Shown here: positions 34,752 to 41,473 of the stretch, one piece after another
How positions within the stretch are numbered: position 1 is the first letter of the stretch
Layout: each line of letters begins with the position of its first letter
Source of the DNA: CAZJUP01 sp964549275
Lineage (GTDB): Bacteria; Fidelibacterota; Marinisomatia; Marinisomatales; TCS55
Reading direction: 5' to 3'
Length of the DNA stretch: 60,775 nt
Assembly: GCA_964549275.1 (NCBI GenBank)
Contig: CAZJUP010000016.1
Span: 1 to 60,775 of the forward strand
Notes under the pieces: model-generated
What the model saw: the letters and a program-made list of their open reading frames with translations, nothing else
What the model was told of the DNA's origin: nothing
Databases searched by the model: none
Position numbers and translations under genes: made by a program

Positions 34752-34807
34752 CCTATCTTTATCCCCATATAATTATAGGATAGATAATGGAAGATATAGT
34801 GTTGAAA

Positions 34808-36568
34808 TTATACGGATATAGATCCTTTTCTAAAATCCGATTTGCCGAGTATAACATTTAACAATACAGGGATTCCTTCTTTTGCCCAAGCTCTTGCTTG
34901 GGCAACTGCTTCTGGGAAGTTTTCCAAATCGGTTACTTTTATCCCTCGCCCGCCTAACCCTTCTGCGGCTATATGATAGTCGGTTTTGCTTAGCGGACAC
35001 CCAACATTATCACCTAATAAATCAACCTGATCTCTTTCAATTTGAGACCAACCTCCATCATTACCAACGATGGCTATAATTCCAAATCGCTGTCTGGAGA
35101 AAGCCTCAAATTCTGCTAAGCTGAATCCGCAGGCACCATCACCCCAGATTAACCACACTTCTGATTCCGGACGCGTCAAAGCAGCACCCATGGCAAAACC
35201 TCCTCCTACTCCAAGTGTCCCAAAAGCTCCCGGGTCTAACCAACTTAGGGGTGAACGTGGGCGAAGGGTATAAGATGCTGTACCAACAAAATCTCCACCA
35301 TCGGCAACCAACACAGCCTCTTCCGGCAATAAGGATTCCAAGGATTTGAACAAAGCTAACGGGTTAATACCTTCTGCGGGTTCTGTTGCCTGTTTTAAAA
35401 TTTCATTTTCTCGCGCCAGTTCTCTCTCTTTCAGAGTGCTGAGCCAATCCGTCCACTGGTTTTGATTTGATTCAAAAGCATTGGATAGGTCAATAATTGC
35501 CCGGCCGGGATCTCCAAGAACTCCTACATCCGGCCTGCGATTCTGCTTGAGTAATTTGGGGTCATGATGCATCGAGGCAATAAAAGCTGATGAATTAATC
35601 CCGCGGCCGTAATTCAACCGAAAATCGCAAGGAACCCCAGCCAGTATAACACAGTCTGCTTCCCGTAGAGCAACCTTCCGATGTTGACGAAATTGGATTT
35701 TACTCGTAGACCCTAGTAAGCCCCTGGCCATACCAGAAAGATAGACCGGTATTCCCAATTTCTCTACTGCTACTGTAATTTCTTTAACCTGTTCAGGATT
35801 ACTCACAACGGGACTTCCCGCTACAAGTACCGGATGTTTAGCTTGTTTAAGCGCTTTTAGAATGGGCTGAATATTGGCCGGTTTTGCATGGCGGTCAACT
35901 TTTGGATAGAGCGATGAATTACGGCCCTTGGAATAGAGCCTGTTCAGATGCCAATTAATATACGCGTTCAACACCTTTTCTTTTATGCTCTTACCGGCTT
36001 GTTGAGCAAAAAGGTCCCTTACGATGGACTCGGGATAAAGCAAGTCAAGGGGAAATTCTACAAATACCGGTCCTTTAACTCCATGCAGGGCATCTGCAAA
36101 GGCCTTGTGAAGCATAGGTCTGATTTCCTTTACCTGTTTGATCTGCCACAAATTTTTCACATGAGGTTTTAGAGCAGAAGATTGATCAATATCCTGAAGG
36201 GCTCCTCTTCCTTTTAGTAAGGTTGCAGTTGAACCCCCTAAAACCACAACGGGAGACTGGGCCAATTGGGCATTTTTAACCGCAGTCACTGTATTGGTCA
36301 CTCCCGGTCCTGCTGTAACAATTGCAACACCGGGAGTTCCAGTTAGTCTGGCAGTAGCATCGGCGGCAAATACAGCGGATGCTTCATGCCGGACATCTGC
36401 CACATGTATTCCCAGAGATTTGCAACCCACTAAAATGGGAGACACATGCCCTCCAATTAAAGTGAAGACTTGCTTCACACCCTGGTTTTGTAAAACAGAT
36501 GCGACATGGTCTCCGCCATGTCGAAATAAATTACTCGAAGGATTTGAATTTGGAATTGATTTATTCAT
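34808..36568 (-). CDS. ThDP-dependent acetolactate-synthase-like enzyme (ILVBL / 2-hydroxyacyl-CoA lyase-like)
   Basis: A 586-aa thiamin-diphosphate enzyme; the start is ATG 36568 (MNKSIPNSN), as the longer frame adds an unrelated hydrophobic lead. The catalytic glutamate lies in DVRHEASAVFAADATARLTG, and the ThDP/Mg site is near GDGACGFSLAEFEAFSRQ (GDG...). FTLIGGHVSPILVGCKSLGI and GPGVTNTVTAVKNAQLAQSP resemble animal ILVBL/HACL2 more than bacterial IlvB. No small regulatory subunit (IlvN) is next to it. It converges with the tyrosine operon. Possible 2-hydroxyacyl-CoA lyase or carboligase. Superfamily sure, reaction open. Confidence 0.86.
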   Translation of the reverse strand: MNKSIPNSNPSSNLFRHGGDHVASVLQNQGVKQVFTLIGGHVSPILVGCKSLGIHVADVRHEASAVFAADATARLTGTPGVAIVTAGPGVTNTVTAVKNAQLAQSPVVVLGGSTATLLKGRGALQDIDQSSALKPHVKNLWQIKQVKEIRPMLHKAFADALHGVKGPVFVEFPLDLLYPESIVRDLFAQQAGKSIKEKVLNAYINWHLNRLYSKGRNSSLYPKVDRHAKPANIQPILKALKQAKHPVLVAGSPVVSNPEQVKEITVAVEKLGIPVYLSGMARGLLGSTSKIQFRQHRKVALREADCVILAGVPCDFRLNYGRGINSSAFIASMHHDPKLLKQNRRPDVGVLGDPGRAIIDLSNAFESNQNQWTDWLSTLKERELARENEILKQATEPAEGINPLALFKSLESLLPEEAVLVADGGDFVGTASYTLRPRSPLSWLDPGAFGTLGVGGGFAMGAALTRPESEVWLIWGDGACGFSLAEFEAFSRQRFGIIAIVGNDGGWSQIERDQVDLLGDNVGCPLSKTDYHIAAEGLGGRGIKVTDLENFPEAVAQARAWAKEGIPVLLNVILGKSDFRKGSISV

Positions 36569-36757
36569 TGCACTTGAGGATTTATACTTTATTTGTCCCT
36601 TGAATACTTGGGGAATAATATAATCAAATATTAGGGAGAGGAAAACAAAATTGGGGTAGTGTATAACCATTAACTATCCCGAACTCAACCATCAAAATCA
36701 TGAGAAATCCACATAATAAAAATTGTTTTAAATAGCTAATTATACTGCTCCCTTATT

Positions 36758-37213
36758 TTAATATCTAAAATTGATATTAAGAGTTGGAAGGATGATCGCA
36801 TCTATAGGCTTGTCCGGATGAGTTCTTACTATGGAATTAACACCACCATTGATAAAAATATTTTTAGTGAGTTCTTTTTCAATCCCTATGGAAAAGAATG
36901 GTGCATAAAATCCACCGCCCATCCCAGATACTGCGTGAAGTGCAATAACAGAATAGGTCTGAACATTTCCACTATAAAAGGTATATTTCCAGCCGAGAGA
37001 TCCTGTAAACAGTGCTATAGCTGTACCACCACCTAAAAAGATATCATGGTTATCATTTTGAAAAAGTGTTTTGGCATAACTGACCAAACTCATCCCTGTT
37101 TTATGATCTAGAAACCCAACAGAAAAATATTTCTTTGGCTTTGCTGGATTTTCTGCACTCACAATATTGAATACCACGACATAGATTACAATAATCTTTA
37201 GAATTTTATTCAT
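36758..37213 (-). CDS. Exported protein of unknown function, probably small outer-membrane barrel
   Basis: A 151-aa protein; ATG 37213 is chosen because GAGGA lies just upstream, giving MNKILKIIVIYVVVFNIVSA, a clean signal peptide. The mature part alternates polar and hydrophobic residues (GGGTAIALFTGSLGWKYTF, FFSIGIEKELTKNIFINGG) and ends FRY, aromatic at the terminus, suggesting an outer-membrane beta-barrel of perhaps eight strands. No recognisable family. Stands alone, downstream of an intergenic stretch of about 390 bases. Real gene likely; role unknown. Confidence 0.6.
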   Translation of the reverse strand: MNKILKIIVIYVVVFNIVSAENPAKPKKYFSVGFLDHKTGMSLVSYAKTLFQNDNHDIFLGGGTAIALFTGSLGWKYTFYSGNVQTYSVIALHAVSGMGGGFYAPFFSIGIEKELTKNIFINGGVNSIVRTHPDKPIDAIILPTLNINFRY

Positions 37214-37279
37214 ACATATCCTCATCATTACTTTTGTTGATTTTTTGGTTTTCGCCTTCTTTTAATTCCTTCGATATCA

Positions 37280-37429
37280 TTACGCCATTCCCATTTTCAT
37301 ATATAAGTCCATTGGATATGAGCATGGGTATTTTTTAGCCACATTCCCATTCTGACAATGTTTCATCTTATGAGTTTCTCGATAAAGTACATTGTAGTCG
37401 TCAAGGGGGATAGTTCTGCCATCAGGCAT
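37280..37429 (-). CDS. Possible 49-aa ORF in the 37229-37606 gap
   Basis: The only reading frame I could trace in this roughly 380-base gap. It begins MPDGRTIPLDDYNVLYRETH and has two cysteines (KHCQNG and KYPCSYP). There is no clear ribosome site, homology or coupling. The surrounding DNA is AT-rich, and a direct run-up at 37500-37606 should hold the promoter of the HTH-PAS gene. I give low credit to this being translated. Confidence 0.2.
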   Translation of the reverse strand: MPDGRTIPLDDYNVLYRETHKMKHCQNGNVAKKYPCSYPMDLYMKMGMA

Positions 37430-37606
37430 AGCAAACCCGATGCAACATTATTTTACCACTTTCATATCCCAGTTGTATTTATCCTGGAACTGGATTCGGG
37501 TTGAAACATAAAAATTCCTTTTGGTTGCAATAAAGTTTACAATACGAATTATTAAATGTAAAGTGAATTTTATGTATGATAATTAAGAATAAATTAATAA
37601 TTTTTA

Positions 37607-38347
37607 ATGTACAGCAATAATAATTTTGGAATTCTTATGGAAACTCAAAGTGTAAAATCGACCTTAGACAAATTTATGATGAAAAAAGGATTTCGTCATA
37701 AGTATCAGATAGCTAAATATTTTGGAGTAACCCCCCAAGCGTTGAGTATCTGGTATGCCTCAGAAAAAATTCCAGCGAAGCATATGCTTCTTATTAATAA
37801 AGAATTGGGACCCCCGTCTCTCGATGAATTACCCAAAGCAGAAGAGGCTTCTCTCGAGCAGCAAAAAACCGTTATTGATTACCTCATCAATGAAAATATT
37901 ATTTTAAAAAATGAAATTGCTAGAATAAAACATGATATCTCCCAACTACAATCTTCTAAAGGAAAAAATGATTTGCTGGAAAAAATAAATGCTGAGGCTC
38001 TGTTTATCAGCGGATCCATTTCTGATGGAACGATTACCCATATTGGAGGCAACTGGAAAAAACAAATGGGCTATGATGAAAGTGAATTGGTGGGTCATCG
38101 ATACGATGAAGGATTCCTGATTCACCCTGAAGAGTTTGAGCGCACAAAGAAGCATCAAGACATTCTGAAACATTCTTCCGGAATAAAAGAAACTCGTTTC
38201 AGCACAATCCAGCGCTGGAAACATGGGGAAACAGGAAATTATGTGATGCTGAGCATGGTTTGGTACGCTAATCTGGATAAGGATCGGGTAGATATTGTAG
38301 CAAAGCCCATTGATACCCATTTTGATTATTCAAACATACGAAACTAA
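37607..38347 (+). CDS. HTH (CI-repressor-like) and PAS domain regulator
   Basis: A 246-aa protein with an N-terminal helix-turn-helix of the phage CI-repressor kind (KYQIAKYFGVTPQALSIWYASEKIP), a middle coiled coil (TVIDYLINENIILKNEIARIKHDISQLQ), and a C-terminal PAS domain (about residues 125-240; ISDGTITHIGGNWKKQMGYDESELVGHR, then LIHPEEF). PAS would sense a ligand or redox signal; the coiled coil should dimerise and transmit it. The usual second PAS or kinase is absent. An internal ATG at 37637 (METQSVKS) is an alternative start and neither has an obvious Shine-Dalgarno. Not linked to an operon; target genes unknown. Confidence 0.72.
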   Translation: MYSNNNFGILMETQSVKSTLDKFMMKKGFRHKYQIAKYFGVTPQALSIWYASEKIPAKHMLLINKELGPPSLDELPKAEEASLEQQKTVIDYLINENIILKNEIARIKHDISQLQSSKGKNDLLEKINAEALFISGSISDGTITHIGGNWKKQMGYDESELVGHRYDEGFLIHPEEFERTKKHQDILKHSSGIKETRFSTIQRWKHGETGNYVMLSMVWYANLDKDRVDIVAKPIDTHFDYSNIRN

Positions 38348-38482
38348 CCCGACATTCCATTTTCTTGCTTAATCAATTCTTATTTATCTCATAAACCAAT
38401 AAATCTCGATGAGAAATCAAAACCCGAAATTATCTTTTAATAAATTGTAACAAATTATGATGGATAGAATGAGATCAGATTT

Positions 38483-39706
38483 ATGAAAAATGTAATTGTA
38501 ATAATAATGCTCTTTGCAATTATACTTTTCTCGCAGGATGAGAAAGATATATTTCATTTTAAAGATGGAACGACAATAATAGGGCAAGTCATTACAGAAA
38601 ATGACTCTGTGATAACCGTTCAATCAAAATTTGGACAGGTGGATATCCGAAAGCAAGAATTGGTAGATAGACCTTCGAATGATGAAATATTAAATAAACA
38701 AATCCGTGATGATTTGGAGTTTGACTTTACCGCAGGACATACTGCCCTTTCCCAGTATCATGGATTTGCTTTAACAACCATTACAGAAAGCAATTTATCT
38801 TTATTGGTCAATGGCGGAAGTTATTTTGTTATTTCTGGAATGGCCCGCCGATTAAACAATTTATCAAGAATCAAATCTGAAAATAGTATACACGGTCATG
38901 GCAATGGGATTGGGCAAGGAATGTTAGCCAGTCTCATTTTGTTGAAAAACCCGGAGTTTGATATCACAATGGCATTCGGAAGTATTGGCGGACTTTATCA
39001 TGGCTATCATTCTTACAATACTGCCCATAGACTTCCAGATTATCAATCAGCATTTATTTTATCTGCAGAGAGCTTAGCACCCCTATGGTTGGTGGGTACC
39101 TTTTTTTCGTTACCTGATAAAATTCAGAAAAATATTTTTGAAATATTTGAGGAAAACCCCCGAGTATTACCAACAGCACTTTTAGCCACTTCCCTGTCAG
39201 CTAATTTCTGGGCATCCGGATTGATTGGAGATCGAAATTTATCTTACGGCGACTTTTTAACAGCAGAACAGTTTCATAGTACCCTGGTGACCAGTACTGT
39301 GGCTTTGGTGAGTATTATTGAACCAGAGAATACTCAATTTCCATCCCTGTTATTGCTCGGATCAAGTGGGTTAGGATTATATTGGGGAATTAAAACTAAT
39401 GAAGGAAACCAATTTACTTTTGAAGAAGGTCGATTGGTTAGCCGTATGACCGGCGCTGGCAGTGGGCTAGGAATTGGACTGGGTGCTCTTTTAGAAGTTG
39501 ATGATTTTAAAGCCTATGCCATACTTGCTTCTGCAGGGATGTGGGCTGGATATTTTTATGGAAAGCACCAGGTCAAGCAGAAAAATAGAGTCAACACCTC
39601 ATGGGATTTCAAGATTAACCCGGGGAATCTGTTACTTGCCTCCAGGATTAAGAATACGAAAAAACCTATGCATTTCCCACTCCTTGGAATCAGTTACAAA
39701 TTTTGA
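38483..39706 (+). CDS. Exported protein of unknown function with Gly-rich hydrophobic body
   Basis: A 407-aa protein with a signal peptide (MKNVIVIIMLFAIILFSQDE; cleavage before Gln fits the FCB pattern). Residues 24-65 form a small beta-rich module (HFKDGTTIIGQVITENDSVI, VQSKFGQVDIRKQEL) seen at the start of many FCB envelope proteins. The rest is hydrophobic with repeated Gly-rich segments (GAGSGLGIGLGALLEV) that may be outer-membrane or helical; not resolved by eye. Ends in a phenylalanine-terminated strand (PLLGISYKF). No catalytic motif. Real gene; function unknown. Confidence 0.65.
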   Translation: MKNVIVIIMLFAIILFSQDEKDIFHFKDGTTIIGQVITENDSVITVQSKFGQVDIRKQELVDRPSNDEILNKQIRDDLEFDFTAGHTALSQYHGFALTTITESNLSLLVNGGSYFVISGMARRLNNLSRIKSENSIHGHGNGIGQGMLASLILLKNPEFDITMAFGSIGGLYHGYHSYNTAHRLPDYQSAFILSAESLAPLWLVGTFFSLPDKIQKNIFEIFEENPRVLPTALLATSLSANFWASGLIGDRNLSYGDFLTAEQFHSTLVTSTVALVSIIEPENTQFPSLLLLGSSGLGLYWGIKTNEGNQFTFEEGRLVSRMTGAGSGLGIGLGALLEVDDFKAYAILASAGMWAGYFYGKHQVKQKNRVNTSWDFKINPGNLLLASRIKNTKKPMHFPLLGISYKF

Positions 39707-39746
39707 TCCTCCATACACCTGTGAGTAGCATTTAATACAGATACAT

Positions 39747-40475
39747 TTACCTGAGTTTTTCTTCAAGGGTAGCCAGCATTTTATTCTGGATACTGAGCCA
39801 CCCTAACCGCACTTCAATATTCACATAGCGGATATTTTCCTTAACCGCCCACCAGGAAAGAGACCCGTCATCTTCATTCGGTAGCGATTGTTGAAGAACA
39901 ACATTAAAAGGAGAAGCTGCTAATCGTTTAAAATCTTCCCGATTTGTGCAAATATAAAAATCATGCTTACTTTGACCGGGTTTTATGGAGACGGCATCAC
40001 TCAATGGAATTTCGTCGTCGATAGAATACCCCCTGAGATTGTTATGAAGCGAAACAATTAATCCATTGTCAGGGGGACTTATTGCCGTTAAAAATGCCGG
40101 AAGATCCTGCTCAATTTTATCCAAAACTTTTTCTTTTTCCCCATTTGTCCATCGAGGATTATACTTATGAAAATTTCTTTTTGCCCCCTCACGAGAGAAT
40201 ATTCTGTTCGGGTCAATTCTTCGCCCATATATGGTAATCTCTCGACTTTGGTTTTGTATTAAAAACGCCTTCCCCGATGAGGAATCCATATGATTTTCCA
40301 ATGCCATTTTAGCGGTTTGCTCATCCCCGTGAATCCATATATATCTTCGTGGTGAAGACCCGTTTTCAATAATACGGAAGGGGATTCCGGCAACCACAAT
40401 TTTATGTTGATGCATATCCTTACCCATTATGGGGACTGTAAATAGTAATAGCCACCTTAAAAACCTCTGTCTCAT
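39747..40475 (-). CDS. M14-like metallocarboxypeptidase relative, exported
   Basis: A 242-aa protein with an export-like N terminus (MRQRFLRWLLLFTVPIMG). WIHGDEQTAK gives the first zinc-like His and the Glu two residues on (HxxE), RRIDPNRIFSREGAKRN is close to the DPNRxF motif of M14 enzymes, and VSLHNNLRGYSI supplies the third His of the classic H-E-H site. NIEVRLG may provide the catalytic Glu. The protein is short for the family (~300 aa), so this is an outlier. It follows the selenoprotein gene by 18 bases and may be co-transcribed. Function: removal of C-terminal residues, perhaps from peptidoglycan peptides; tentative. Confidence 0.58.
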   Translation of the reverse strand: MRQRFLRWLLLFTVPIMGKDMHQHKIVVAGIPFRIIENGSSPRRYIWIHGDEQTAKMALENHMDSSSGKAFLIQNQSREITIYGRRIDPNRIFSREGAKRNFHKYNPRWTNGEKEKVLDKIEQDLPAFLTAISPPDNGLIVSLHNNLRGYSIDDEIPLSDAVSIKPGQSKHDFYICTNREDFKRLAASPFNVVLQQSLPNEDDGSLSWWAVKENIRYVNIEVRLGWLSIQNKMLATLEEKLR

Positions 40476-40493
40476 GGAATAACTCGTTTAAAA

Positions 40494-40949
40494 TCAGGAT
40501 AAATCAGAAAGGATATCCGCTGCATGGGTTTTAACCTTCACTTTTGGATATACATGTAAAATGTTTCCAGATTCATCGATCACATACGTATATCTAAAAA
40601 TCCCTTCATATTCCCGCCCATAGAGCTTTTTCTTCCCCCAAGCTTCGTAGGCTTTGATGACATCTTTACTTTCGTCACTAAGTAACTGAAATTGAAATCC
40701 ATGTTTTTCGCAAAAGTTATTTTGGCGCTTTACAGAATCAGCACTAATCCCAATGACAACTGCACTTTTATTCTCAAATTCTATGAGTTCATCCCGGAAC
40801 CCCTGTCCTTCCACTGTTCATCCAGGTGTGCTGGCTTTAGGAAAAAACCAGAGGACCACTTTCTTTCCAGAATAATCACTCAAGGACACATTATTCCCCT
40901 CCTGATTCGGAAGGGTGAAATCCGGTGCTTTGGCGCCGATGCTTAACAT
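40494..40949 (-). CDS. bcp: Selenocysteine-containing peroxiredoxin (PrxQ/Bcp type), TGA read as Sec
   Basis: Ordinary calling finds only the last 106 codons (from 40814), but the frame is open from ATG 40949 to the TAA/TGA stop at 40494 if one TGA (40818-40820) is read as selenocysteine. The result is a 151-aa PrxQ with M-L-S-I-G-AKAPDFTLPNQEG, then VVLWFFPKASTPG-U44-TVEGQGFRDE. The TPGCT cysteine of the family is replaced by Sec. The resolving-cysteine position just after it is Gln, and instead C80 in NNFCEKHGF is 36 residues away, the same spacing as the C47-C83 pair of PrxQ from Xylella. Reduction of peroxides; Sec speeds catalysis. A SECIS-like hairpin is listed separately. Follows the NUDIX gene by 61 bases. 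Confidence 0.87.
40785..40802 (-). promoter_or_regulatory. Bacterial SECIS-like hairpin after the Prx UGA
   Basis: On the transcript the bases +16 to +33 after the UGA form GGGUUC-CGGGAU-GAACUC, six pairs (one G-U) with a six-base loop whose G residues are at +23 to +25. Bacterial SECIS elements sit in the coding region about 16-37 bases after the UGA with a G near the start of a small loop, so size and place agree. It would recruit SelB with Sec-tRNA. No selA, selB, selC or selD is in the window, so these must be elsewhere. Confidence 0.7.
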
Positions 40950-41010
40950 AAAATCTCCTGTTTTAGTTCTTAATGCAATGTGATGTAAATATCACAATCT
41001 CATGAATATT

Positions 41011-41472
41011 TTATAACTCGACTTCTGACCAACGCATTCGGTCATCATTTTTCATAATCATTTCATGTACTGTTTGGATCCCGGATTTTTGGCCTTTCCA
41101 TATTAATGTATCAATGGCTTCGTCCAAAGTGACCCATGAATGGGCTGAATGCTCAGAAGAAAGGGTTACCTGCTCGGAATCTACTTTTATTCCAAATACA
41201 GGAACAAGGTTGATTCTGTCTCCATAAACTTCATAAAACCGACTTACATGATCGGCTACAAACATCTTCACCGGGTGAAGGCCGGTTTCTTCTTTTAATT
41301 CGCGTATGGCTGCTTCAGGCGCTGTTTCTCCCGCTTCGATCTTCCCTGCAATTCCTTGCCATAGATGTTCATATATTTTAGTCTTGGCTCGTTTGAGCAA
41401 TAAATATAAAACCTCATTCCCGACCCAACGGTATACATATGCATCCACGACCCTCACTGTTACATTTGTCAA
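41011..41472 (-). CDS. NUDIX hydrolase
   Basis: A 153-aa NUDIX protein. The box G-x5-E-x7-REUxEExGU is visible as GKIEAGETAPEAAIRELKEETGL. LLLKRAKTKIYEHLWQGIAGKIE recalls the dihydroneopterin-triphosphate pyrophosphohydrolase (NudB) type, but no folate genes are near. It starts one base after the secreted nuclease stop and is the last member of the long minus-strand run before the selenoprotein gene. Cytoplasmic. Function: hydrolysis of a nucleoside diphosphate derivative; substrate undetermined. Confidence 0.88.
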   Translation of the reverse strand: MTNVTVRVVDAYVYRWVGNEVLYLLLKRAKTKIYEHLWQGIAGKIEAGETAPEAAIRELKEETGLHPVKMFVADHVSRFYEVYGDRINLVPVFGIKVDSEQVTLSSEHSAHSWVTLDEAIDTLIWKGQKSGIQTVHEMIMKNDDRMRWSEVEL

Positions 41473-41473
41473 A

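Noticed and set aside
34752..34807. Imperfect inverted repeat (ATCTTTATCC / GGATAGAT) as a terminator between convergent genes
   Set aside because: Pairing is interrupted and there is no clear T run.
40814..40822. Reading the peroxiredoxin as a frameshifted or nonsense pseudogene
   Set aside because: The frame is continuous, the TGA falls exactly on the catalytic residue, and a SECIS-like hairpin follows; decay would not hit that codon preferentially.
40692..40946. 84-aa plus-strand frame opposite the peroxiredoxin gene
   Set aside because: It is antisense to the recoded PrxQ frame, which has strong family landmarks on both sides of the TGA.
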